64,000 nt of DNA. It comes from Trichoplusia ni (lineage: Eukaryota > Arthropoda > Insecta > Lepidoptera > Noctuidae). Position numbers and translations under genes: made by a program. Below are positions 48,058 to 56,921 of this stretch, in pieces. The notes beneath the pieces are model-generated. The model did no database searches. It had not been told where the DNA came from and worked only from the letters and a program-made list of their open reading frames with translations. Location: NCBI RefSeq assembly GCF_003590095.1, contig NC_039493.1:5828001-5892000 (forward strand), read 5' to 3'. Each line of letters begins with the position of its first letter. Positions within the stretch are counted from its first letter, which is position 1.

Positions 48058-49338
48058 GTATTATACAAATATTGTTATTTGATTGCATACAAATAAGTAA
48101 CAGAATGAATCATTATTTAGACTTTTACTATGAAATTATCATAATATTTACATTTTAGACATTTCTCTTCTAGTATTGTTGACGCTTGCTGGACATTACA
48201 AGGCATATTGATGCACCATACTTCTTCATGTGGCACTGCATGTATTTTCCTCATGTACTTAATTATTTACTGTTGAACAAATCAGTTATAATTCGTTAAC
48301 ATTACTAATTTTACAGTATTTGACTTTTAAAAGTTAACATAATGATATAGAAAAATCTCGGCGTAAATATTAGAAATCGTATGAAGTCAGTTAAAATGTA
48401 GTAACATAGAAAATCTTCCTCTATCTGATATATTATCATACCGCGACACACGACAACCGCCCCTGTGGGCGGATCTATGAACACATATACAAGCCAAAAC
48501 AAAATCATTTTCAGCCATAACTCAGTAATACACTTAACTAAGTGGCAGTCTAAGAGTATTTGTCAATTACAAACACAGCATAAGACCTAAGGGCATCATT
48601 CTGCTGTGACTTGTGTGCGTCGTTAATAAATTAAATACAGCTGTTCAAAATTAAATAAGGTGAAACAGTTGAAGCATTCTCACATGTAACTTTATGGTTT
48701 GCTACAAAAAGGAAAAGAATAAGGTCTAACATTCCATCAACATTTTCCAGATACGCAGCGTTAGCGCATTACAAGTTGGTCCACATCCATCCGTTCATCG
48801 ACGGTAACGGGCGCACGTCGCGGCTGCTGATGAACCTGCTGCTCATGCAGGCCGGCTACCCGCCCGTCATCATCGCGAAACAGCACCGGCATCTGTATTA
48901 CCAACACCTGCAGACCGCCAATGAGGGCGATGTTAGACCTTTTGTTAGGTAAGTCACTGTTAAAACCGTGATTTTATAAAGAAGTATTTTAACATATTAT
49001 GTTAACACAGTAATTATATTTGCAAGTAAAAAGAAGATCTTGAAAATTAATAATTATCATTGTCAATTTTTGGCTGTATGCGATCTTTTCTTACCTATCT
49101 CGCAATGTTCGGCTAAATAAAAAAAAAGCTATTTGAAAAAAATACACTAGATTTCATCCAAAAACTCTGAAGATAATATTTATAATATATTGTTTCTCAT
49201 TGCAGATTCATCGGGCAATGTACAGAGCGCACATTAAACTTGTACCTGTGGGCAACCAGCGAGTATTCCCACATGGTGCCCGCGATCGGTGACCCTCACA
49301 TATTGACAGGCGAGGGCTTCGACGACGACATGCTGTGA
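47027..49338 (+). CDS. FICD: FICD, ER protein adenylyltransferase (whole gene, 3 exons)
   Basis: Exons 47027-48057, 48751-48948 and 49206-49338 join to 453 residues, close to human FICD (458). FICD adds AMP to the ER chaperone BiP/GRP78 and removes it, tuning chaperone activity to protein load. Seen in the sequence: a single membrane anchor at about 32-49 (type II topology), two TPR-like repeats at about 97-165, the inhibitory helix motif TVAIEGN at 224-230 with Glu228, a glycosylation sequon NST at 269, a flap segment VGGHIPPGP, and the complete Fic motif HPFIDGNGRTSR at 357-368 with catalytic His357. All key residues match active, auto-inhibited FICD. The start ATG 47027 is the first after the likely initiator; 47063 (AAAC-ATG) is an alternative. 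It converges with the kinesin-13 gene. Confidence 0.95.
48058..48750 (+). other. FICD intron 1
   Basis: AT-rich, 693 bp, ending CATTTTCCAG. A short patch at 48440-48475 (CGACACACGACAACCGCCCC) is GC-richer. No further feature. Confidence 0.75.
48751..48948 (+). CDS. FICD: FICD, exon 2 (Fic catalytic motif)
   Basis: Encodes YAALAHYKLVHI, then the catalytic loop HPFIDGNGRTSR, then LLMNLLLMQAGYPP and ANEGDVRPFVR. The His at codon 48788-48790 is the catalytic base of Fic enzymes, and the GNGR segment binds the ATP phosphates. Donor TTAG|GTAAGT. Confidence 0.96.
49206..49338 (+). CDS. FICD: FICD, exon 3 (C-terminus)
   Basis: Acceptor TCATTGCAG|A completes an Arg codon. It encodes FIGQCTERTLNLYLWATSEY, matching the last Fic helices, then an acidic tail ending GFDDDML before TGA at 49336-49338. 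There is no KDEL-type retrieval signal, as expected for a membrane-anchored FICD. Confidence 0.93.
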
Positions 49339-50175
49339 ACTTGACCCTGCCAACAAAGCCAAGGTCGGAAGTCAAATGTTTAGTAAAGGCGCTCATAATG
49401 TCCAGTATTGCCACTTCTCTGGTCTACTGTACGTACGTCTTGATTGATGCATATAATGCACGTGATAAAATTGTGAATCGTGCTAGCATATTTTTTTCGA
49501 GAAATGTCTTATGTATTTAACTATAGTTTTCTTGTAGCCATTTTTAGATTTAAACAAGTTAAGTGGGGATTTGATGGAAATTATTTATTTATTTGAAAGC
49601 TTAAAGCTGACGTGCGCGAGTAATTTATTATGTTTTTTTTGTTGTTGCATATAATTGTTGATAGCATAATAGACTTGGATATTTTTTCTCCTACTAACTA
49701 CCTGCCTCTTGTTTGAAACTCGTGACCGTTAACATCGTAGCAATGAGCACGAGACCTACTGATATAAAAACTGAAGGTTGGCACAAATCTCTGTCAACAG
49801 TCAAAGATGTACACCTAAATCTATTAAACACAGTATAATCGGACTACTACCCGTTAGGATCGTTCTTATCGAAAACCGTGTTTAGTTACAGTATACGTAC
49901 GTATTAAATAACGTTATCGGGCTTTGGCATCACGTAGTATTAATGCACCAAGACGTGATGTCACAACTTATGCAACGAGCGTCATGTGTATGTACATAAC
50001 AACGCCTTAGAAATTGGACACGGATTACCCATAACAAGAAATCAGTATTTTCGTGTTTTAAATATTTGTATTTATTGTTCCGTTTGACATTGTCGAGTTG
50101 TGTAGAAAACAGTACTTAACTGTGGTTTCTTAGGTTTACGCGAATGTTAGACATTGAAATGAAACAACTGTTACG
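49339..50175 (+). other. FICD 3' untranslated or intergenic DNA
   Basis: AT-rich, no coding evidence. It probably belongs to the FICD 3' untranslated region, since no AATAAA occurs before 50664. ATTAAA variants occur near 49824 and 49901. Confidence 0.45.
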
Positions 50176-50455
50176 AATTTTATCGCGGTTTAATTTGATA
50201 TCCCCTACCTACTTGGGACCCAATACTAAGTAAACTCAAGGCCAAACCCAAGAGCAGCGCTGCAAGACATCAAGACACAGTGAGCTCATACTGCGTAGGT
50301 CGGACCACAAATAATTAATTAAAATATGAAGGTAGAACGAGCAAAATCTTCTGTCAAAACGAACACCATCTCAGTCTGCCCGTGACCATGATACCTGCAA
50401 AGGTGTCGAAACGTCGGGAACTAAAATCTAAAATTAAACCGCGATAAAATCCGTA
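50176..50455 (+). repeat. Penelope-like element fragment with inverted termini
   Basis: ATTTTATCGCGGTTTAATTT near 50178-50198 is repeated in inverse orientation near 50433-50452 (AAATTAAACCGCGATAAAAT), giving long inverted ends around about 240 bp. Next to the right end is CATGAT, ACCT-GCAA-AGGT (a short stem with a GCAA loop), then GTCGAAACGTCGGGA. A GAAAC-GTCGGG motif after a short stem is characteristic of the hammerhead-bearing tails of Penelope-like elements. The copy is short, with no reverse transcriptase visible. Confidence 0.55.
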
Positions 50456-50663
50456 AAAGTAGTTTCACTTCAGTACTTAACTTTTCAATGTAAATAATAT
50501 TTTCCGGTGCATTTGTAAATATGTTTGATAATAGAATTACTTTCTTTCACCTTGTTGCCTGCTGGCAGGCATGCTAAATCAGCCCAAGAACCATTGAGCA
50601 TTAATTTACAACAATGGATGTTCCTTTATCTTTGTTAGTTGTATCTGTGTAATAGTGGTTTTT

Positions 50664-50669
50664 AATAAA
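50664..50669 (+). terminator. candidate FICD poly(A) signal AATAAA
   Basis: The first canonical AATAAA after the FICD stop, about 1.3 kb downstream. If used, the Penelope-like fragment at 50176-50455 lies in the FICD 3' untranslated region. A more distal pair exists at 52239-52252. Confidence 0.45.
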
Positions 50670-52238
50670 CTAGCCAATTATTATTTCATTTTGTATAAAG
50701 CCGCACTGTTTCGGAATATACACTGTGATATATTATAATGTTATTTTTCGCGCTACTATTTGTTATTTTTAAAGCTTACTGACAAAAATTATAGACTAAA
50801 ACCAGTTTAGTGCTGCAATCATAATATAGTGTACCAGTTTTACAAATATTATTTTGTATTTGACTACTTACGAACTTTACCACTTTTAAACATAAAATAT
50901 ATGTGCTCAATATACGGCGCTATGACCTACATCATACTCTCTGCACTAAATTAACTAACCAAAGAAATAATTAGAATATAGAATAGTTATTCCGGTAATC
51001 TTAACAGAATGCATTTTAATTTGACTAATCGGTTCTAGGTACTATAATGTAAATATATTTATTTCTGTTTTACAAAGTTTTACAAACAGGTATAGAAAAA
51101 TGTAATAGGCATAATTATGATAAAAATATATTTTTACAACATCTAATTAACTGTGTGAATGTTAACATGATAAATAATTTCGCCTGCTATGTGTTCCCTA
51201 ACAAATCTGAAATTCAACAAAATGAAATTATATAGATAATTGTAAATACTGAAACTTAAATTATTGATTGATTCGACATCACTAAAGGTGCTGTGATATT
51301 TGATAAATTATTAAGTAGATATTTATTTATGTCTAGCTTAGGTATGCACAAATTTTCAGGTATGGAAATAATATTGTTATTGTTTTGTAGAATAACGGTT
51401 AACGTTCATAACTTGTTGTGTTTTATTGTATTTGAGATAGAATGTGATACGGAAGTATCTACATTCTATTTCGGCGGGAAAATCACTGATAATAATTAGG
51501 TAACCGTTACGTAGTACTTCCTTTCCTAGCTGTAAGAAGTCGCGCAATCAATTTGATTCTGTCATTTACCCGTTCTTAATTATGATGTAATTTTTTATTA
51601 CAAAAATGTTAAATTATAATTAATGAGTCTGTTGAGTGCGTGGCTTTTCGATAAAAATTACGTCACACAAGGCGTGTTGCATTGCCATTTTAATTTCAAA
51701 AATTAATTGTGTATTTTCTTATTTAGCTTTAAATATACTTCAATTGGTCAAAGTGTTTACTTTATAAGTATTTGTAGCTTGTTATTGATGTGCAAATTAT
51801 TACTTATATTTCCACCTTTTTTATTCATAAAGTTGTAACTGGTTTACTTATTGGGTAAGTACTATCATATACAATGCATGAAATCAATTGTAACCACACG
51901 ATGGGCTATATGGAGCTGTATAACTTCGCTGGCCAAGTTGCCGTAATGTACCTTTATGTAGAGATACCTGTTTTGATGTACTTAGACTAGTTTGTGTTGT
52001 CTTCCAGTATTTACATGCGACTATTTATTTGCATTTCCATGATACCAGTACAAACTTGCTCTAATATAAAGCTAAGTACTTTGAATGTTTTGTTTTTATT
52101 TAATCATTTTATTACACCTTATTCTCCAGTTTTCATTACCTTGCTACTCGGGCTGACAGCATTCCTAGATTTTAGATAAATCTTTGATTACATTTTTACA
52201 TGAATAGTAAGAATTGGCAGAGGCAAACAAATTTACGA
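50670..52238. other. AT-rich DNA between FICD and kinesin-13
   Basis: Very AT-rich with short open frames lacking any domain signature. It may be distal FICD 3' untranslated sequence if the signals at 52239-52252 are used. Confidence 0.45.
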
Positions 52239-52280
52239 AATAAAACAATAAAACATCAAGTCAATTTTGATTAATTTATT
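52239..52280. terminator. opposed poly(A) signals between convergent genes
   Basis: On the plus strand, AATAAA occurs at 52239-52244 and 52247-52252. On the minus strand, AATAAA occurs at 52280-52275. These would end a long FICD transcript and a long kinesin-13 transcript within the same few tens of bases, so the mature 3' ends could overlap. Use of these distal signals is inferred only. Confidence 0.35.
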
Positions 52281-53100
52281 ATAATGTGCGATGTTAAAAT
52301 AAAGTTTATAATAAAGCATTTAACTAGACAACTACAGCGGGAATGCGCCGCACCAGCATTCAACACTTGTTCATTTATTCAAACGCTTCTATACAAAAAC
52401 TAATTCATTCCAACGCGGTTACAATCTCGATAATATTACAATTATTAAAAAAAACGTATAATAATTATAGTAAGAGAGATTTTGTTCAGTACGATCAAAC
52501 ATCGGCGCAGCAGCCGCTCTGATACAGAGGGCCGATTCGTTTTGTTTTATTTATTAATAAGCGCTATCTAATAATGTTGTAAGCTACAGTATACATAGTC
52601 ACCTCGGAACGGGTCGATGTAGCGTCGTGCGGGACCGTGGGCACAGATACACTCGCATATTCACACAACACAAGCAATACTGACTATGGAGTCCAAATGT
52701 CACCAACAATTTACAAAGGTTTACTTTTAAGTGAGCTTATAACACGAAACAATTTTCTAAGGTAAATGTAACTAGCTCATGTCGACATAACTGTTCACTA
52801 TATTTAAACTTTGTGAAAATATCCGAGTGGTTCGGTAAACATTCGGTTACATCCCACTAAATTCCCCTTTTAATCAGACTAAATTGTCAAAATTAACTAT
52901 ATTTCATTAAAACAGAAGCAAAAGTTTATTGAGCCTTTAGACCCGAGAGGTTATGGTTATAAGCGATTCTAGACCTAGCACCAGATGAGCAGAGATTAAA
53001 CTACAAACATTTGGGTTATATTTTTTATTAATATTTCGCAGTCTGTAAGTTGTAGTTAATATTCCAATTACAAACGAAAAATTTGCGCATGTTTGGAGAG

Positions 53101-53148
53101 GACCACGTTCTATACTCCATTCTACGATAAGCGTGGTCTAGAATGGAG
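53101..53148. repeat. interleaved inverted repeats (alternative hairpins)
   Basis: GACCACG (53101-53107) pairs with CGTGGTC (53132-53138), and CTCCATTCTA (53115-53124) pairs with TAGAATGGAG (53139-53148). The pairs interleave as A-B-A'-B', with 7-nt spacers and no gap between A' and B'. The two stems form alternately rather than as a comfortable pseudoknot. The segment could be transcribed in a long kinesin-13 3' untranslated region. Confidence 0.6.
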
Positions 53149-56100
53149 CATAGGCGAGAGGGGGGGTCCGCGCTGGCGGCGGCTCGGGGACACAAACAAA
53201 TGGCATTTGCACGTATTATCACAATATAATAAATAAGTCCCATTACAAAAAAGAAAAATGTATTATAATGTACTGACTTGAACAACTTACATAGTTACAT
53301 AGTCTTTTAAGTAGTTTTACTATTTTTATTAATAATAAAAAAACGAGTTTTACGATTTTTAATAAACGACAATGGTTTTTATTTAAATAAATTACAATAT
53401 TACGGTAGGAGTAAATATCTGTGTATAGAAATTTATCTCACCAGCCCATGTCAGGTAAGTAGTCGCGATAAACACACGCACGCGTTTACCGCGGTAAATG
53501 TAATCTGTCGAACCAAGCAGCATTCCTAAGTTTCCAATAATCACAATGCATAACGTTCTAACTTATTTTCCGCAGTAAAACACGTTATGTAAAAAAGACA
53601 AGTTCAAAAACGCGGTCGGGAGCTATGCTCGCGCCCGCGGGGTCTAGTCACAATCTGCCGGTGTCAACAAGTACCCGGGCAGTTATTACATGAAAAGCGT
53701 TACACAAGCGAAACGAGACGTTGATCTCTTTACAAATAAGTATCAGAGCTATCGAATGATACAAGTGCGCCCCGAGTGTAACTGCTGTAGGTGCATAGTT
53801 GACAGCCGCGACTGCGTTCTCTTAATTCGAAATTAAAAATAAACGCAAAAGCAGAATTTCCACCTACATAACTCACATTCGGAGCACTAAGTTAACGAAT
53901 TCATAGACCAATGAATATCGAGCTATACCATGCCATAGTAAAGGCCTAATTAATCCAAGCACCATACATAGGAATAATCTGTTATGTAAAAAAATGACAA
54001 CTGTTTTACAACCAATTTATTTAATAAATCTTAAAGTGTTGCCGTGACATGATATAACTGGACATTCCTCTGTATATAACATTTTTCTCATGCTAACATT
54101 TAAGGTCATAAACTAACGACTTTATAAGGCTGTATTTATTATTGTTTTATTGAAAGTTATAGCTTATAACTAAAGGAAAAATCTCAAGATGGTTCAAGTA
54201 AATGCATATTCGATCGGTAATAAAATTGTTTCAAGAATTTCGAAACAAAGTTAGGTTTTGTTCTTTAGGAATGGCCAATATTATTCATAAGGTAGTTACA
54301 GTATAATCTCAAAACGTGGAATGTTTTCATAAATCTTGAAATTTTCCCCAGAGTTGCGACTGGGTGAAGTCTTAACACAACATTTACAAATCTAGCCAAA
54401 CTACACGCGAATTTACGTAATTAGTATTAAAAGAATATTGTGTTTCGTTTGTGCGTATTTATAGAACATTAATTGTTACTTGTAAAGGAAGCAGAACCAT
54501 AAGAAGGTAACTATGATTGAAAACAAATAAATGTGGTAGTTCTAGGAACTAAAGTAAATCAGAATAACAAGTATACAGTTACTATGGTAACAGATATGTC
54601 GCGTAAACACACACAAACAAAACACAGATATTGTCATCAACAACCGAGGGTCGGCAAACAATAGTAACGTTTACAACGAGAGAATAACAAGCGAGTTCAT
54701 ATGCAACGGATATGTTACGATCACATTATATCAAACATTTATACATCATCAAACAACAGGTTTCGTTAGTATACTTTCAAAAAGATTGCTTTTGGCTTCC
54801 CTCATAATTTTTAGGAATTAAATTTGTCAGTGAACTTATATTACAAAAGTGTTCGTTTAATCAAAATATATAAAAGGAAACAATGTAGAAAACACTTAAG
54901 ACAAAAACAATCTTTCATCATCGCGCATATTTTAAAACGCTATACATCCAAACATCTAATTTTTAACAATTATTTCACAACATTCCGAGTACTTTGTATG
55001 CCGATAGTACCACAAAACAATTTAGTCTTGGAAATAAATTACAGCAACACAGTATCTATCCGTCAAAACCGTAACTTGGCCAAATAATAAGGGGCCAAGT
55101 GTACTAAAACCATTTCAAAATAGCTAAAATTAGGACAAGCATTGCTTGACCAGGCTTGGATTGAGACAAGCATGGCCAAACATGAAAATTAAAGCGTCAG
55201 GTTGTAAAATTTATATTCAGGGTAGGATTTTGACAGATTCGACTACAACTGACATTGGCGCGACTAGGGCATCAGACCAAACGAATGTGGCCTCTCCGTA
55301 ATGAACAACGTAACCGATTGGATATTGGTAGCGCGTACAAGACAATTTATTGAAATAGACGAGTCCAGCTCAATAACAATACTAGTAATGTAGAAGCTGG
55401 CGACTCTAGTTCCCGCTGCAGCCGTCTAGTCACGCCAACGAGGAACTACTCCGCACTCACTGGGACCGCCTCACTGATACGTTTGTACTTCCTTCTCCCG
55501 GTATATAAAAAATATCTACAGTTCGACAATAGGCCATTAGCGAAAGTTAAATGCATCCTGAATATGTGACTTAACGTTAATAGGGTAATGTCTCGCACCT
55601 TACATTTACATGATTCGATTACGTGGCAGGTATCGAACGATAGCCAGTATCTATCGATACCCAACACGCGCTTCTATATCGTCAGTATGAGGGTAGGCCT
55701 GCGTTCATTTATTGACAGTCGCGTGGACAGAATCAACTTAATTTACGGGCAACATCTCAAAAAGGAACGTGTTTAGTCAATAAGTGAACTCAGACCTCAA
55801 TTAACTTTAGTACTGTATACAACTATTACAGAAACTAAAAGTACGACCTTACTATCGATACTCGTAATAGCACGTTTTGTCTCACGCCGCATCACACACG
55901 GCAGCGACACGCCATTTTGAACGTTACATAATTACAACTAAGCGCTAAAGTGGCGCGTCCCAAGCCGCGCGGGTAAGCTGCCGGCCGACCATCATTTGTG
56001 CTTCAAACACTACTAATAAACAGTCTCTCATTTTCAACACGACGGCACATACCTCGGTACACTAAGCTTTACAATATATTGATCAAAGTGGTCACAACTC

Positions 56101-56262
56101 GCACTGTTTTTGGAGCGTGGGCAAATAATAATTGAAGCGATTATACAGTAGGCTAGTAGGCCAGCTACACACGGTCATCAAACATTGAATTTTAATTTCA
56201 ATACTGATTACTTTATACACTGTAATTTCTGTCAGCGGCTGGGCTGTGAGACCGCCATGCTG

Positions 56263-56274
56263 GCCGCCATCTTG
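56263..56274 (-). promoter_or_regulatory. YY1/Pho-type site in a CpG-rich patch
   Basis: The minus strand reads CAAGATGGCGGC, a perfect match to the YY1 consensus that sits at many promoters over the first ATG. A CpG-rich run (GCTGCGCGCGCTTCTCGCTG) is just upstream in that orientation. It lies about 500 bp beyond the kinesin-13 stop. A cryptic minus-strand promoter is possible, but no gene follows that I can name. Confidence 0.3.
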
Positions 56275-56534
56275 TGGCAGCGAGAAGCGCGCGCAGCGTA
56301 GAGACCAACAAATTATTCGTTACAACCAACTCCCTACGAATACAGAGATTCATATTTACTTAATAATCAAGTTTTAGAATTGTAAATGACATTCTTCTTT
56401 CAGCTCCATTTCAAAAATTCTATGTTTATGCTATTTTCAAAATGTTCTATTTTTGTACATTTTCTAACGGGAGCACTCGCGGCCTTCTTCTTAGACGTGT
56501 CTTACAAAATATGAATTGTCTTATTTCAATCTGT

Positions 56535-56540
56535 TTTATT
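56535..56540 (-). terminator. proximal kinesin-13 poly(A) signal AATAAA
   Basis: TTTATT on the plus strand is AATAAA on the minus strand, about 240 bp downstream of the kinesin-13 stop at 56779. This is the nearest canonical signal and the more likely main 3' end. Confidence 0.5.
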
Positions 56541-56778
56541 TATAAATAAGGCAAAATATGAGACGACTAGTGGTCAGTCTGTTGTTTGGACAACACAAGC
56601 TGGCATAAACAATAGCATTGATGTATTGTTCTAAATTTGTAACAAGCTCGACCCTTACATAAAGAATACAGCGTACGTTGTTCGCGGCTCATCAGTCGTG
56701 AAACCATTCCATCGACAGTGGTAGGAAATGTTGCACTCATGCTAGTAGAGAGATGTTGCGGGCGGCGGGCGGCGGCTG

Positions 56779-56921
56779 CTAGTGGTGCCTGGCGGGCTGG
56801 ATGCGGCGGGAGATGTGCTCCTCCTGCTGCATCTTGGCGCGGAACTCCGCCACCAGGTCCCGCGACTGCGCCAGCACCGCCAGCTGCTCGTTCAGCAGCT
56901 CCTCCCACTGCGTCGCGTAGG
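56779..56921 (-). CDS. Klp10A: kinesin-13, exon 13 (C-terminus)
   Basis: Acceptor TGTGTGGCAG|CC, directly after a GT-repeat tract. It encodes a coiled helix (WEELLNEQLAVLAQSRDLVA, EFRAKMQQEEHISRRI) and ends PARHH before TAG at 56781-56779. Strongly GC-rich codons. Confidence 0.93.

Larger units (their letters stand above)
52281..56534. other. kinesin-13 downstream region, no gene recognised
   Basis: No coding segment could be supported. It may be a long kinesin-13 3' untranslated region reaching the minus-strand AATAAA at 52280-52275. It is less AT-rich than the intergenic DNA elsewhere at 53100-53200, 53600-53660, 55380-55480 and 55900-56300. A promoter-like YY1 site lies at 56263-56274 and an interleaved inverted repeat at 53101-53148. 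Confidence 0.4.

Noticed and set aside
50389..50425. A functional hammerhead ribozyme.
   Set aside because: The GAAAC part and a short stem are present, but an intact CTGANGA core and a convincing stem I are not, so self-cleavage is not predicted for this copy.
53101..53148. A classic H-type pseudoknot.
   Set aside because: The loop that must cross the 7-bp first stem has zero length, so both stems cannot readily coexist. Alternative hairpins are more realistic.
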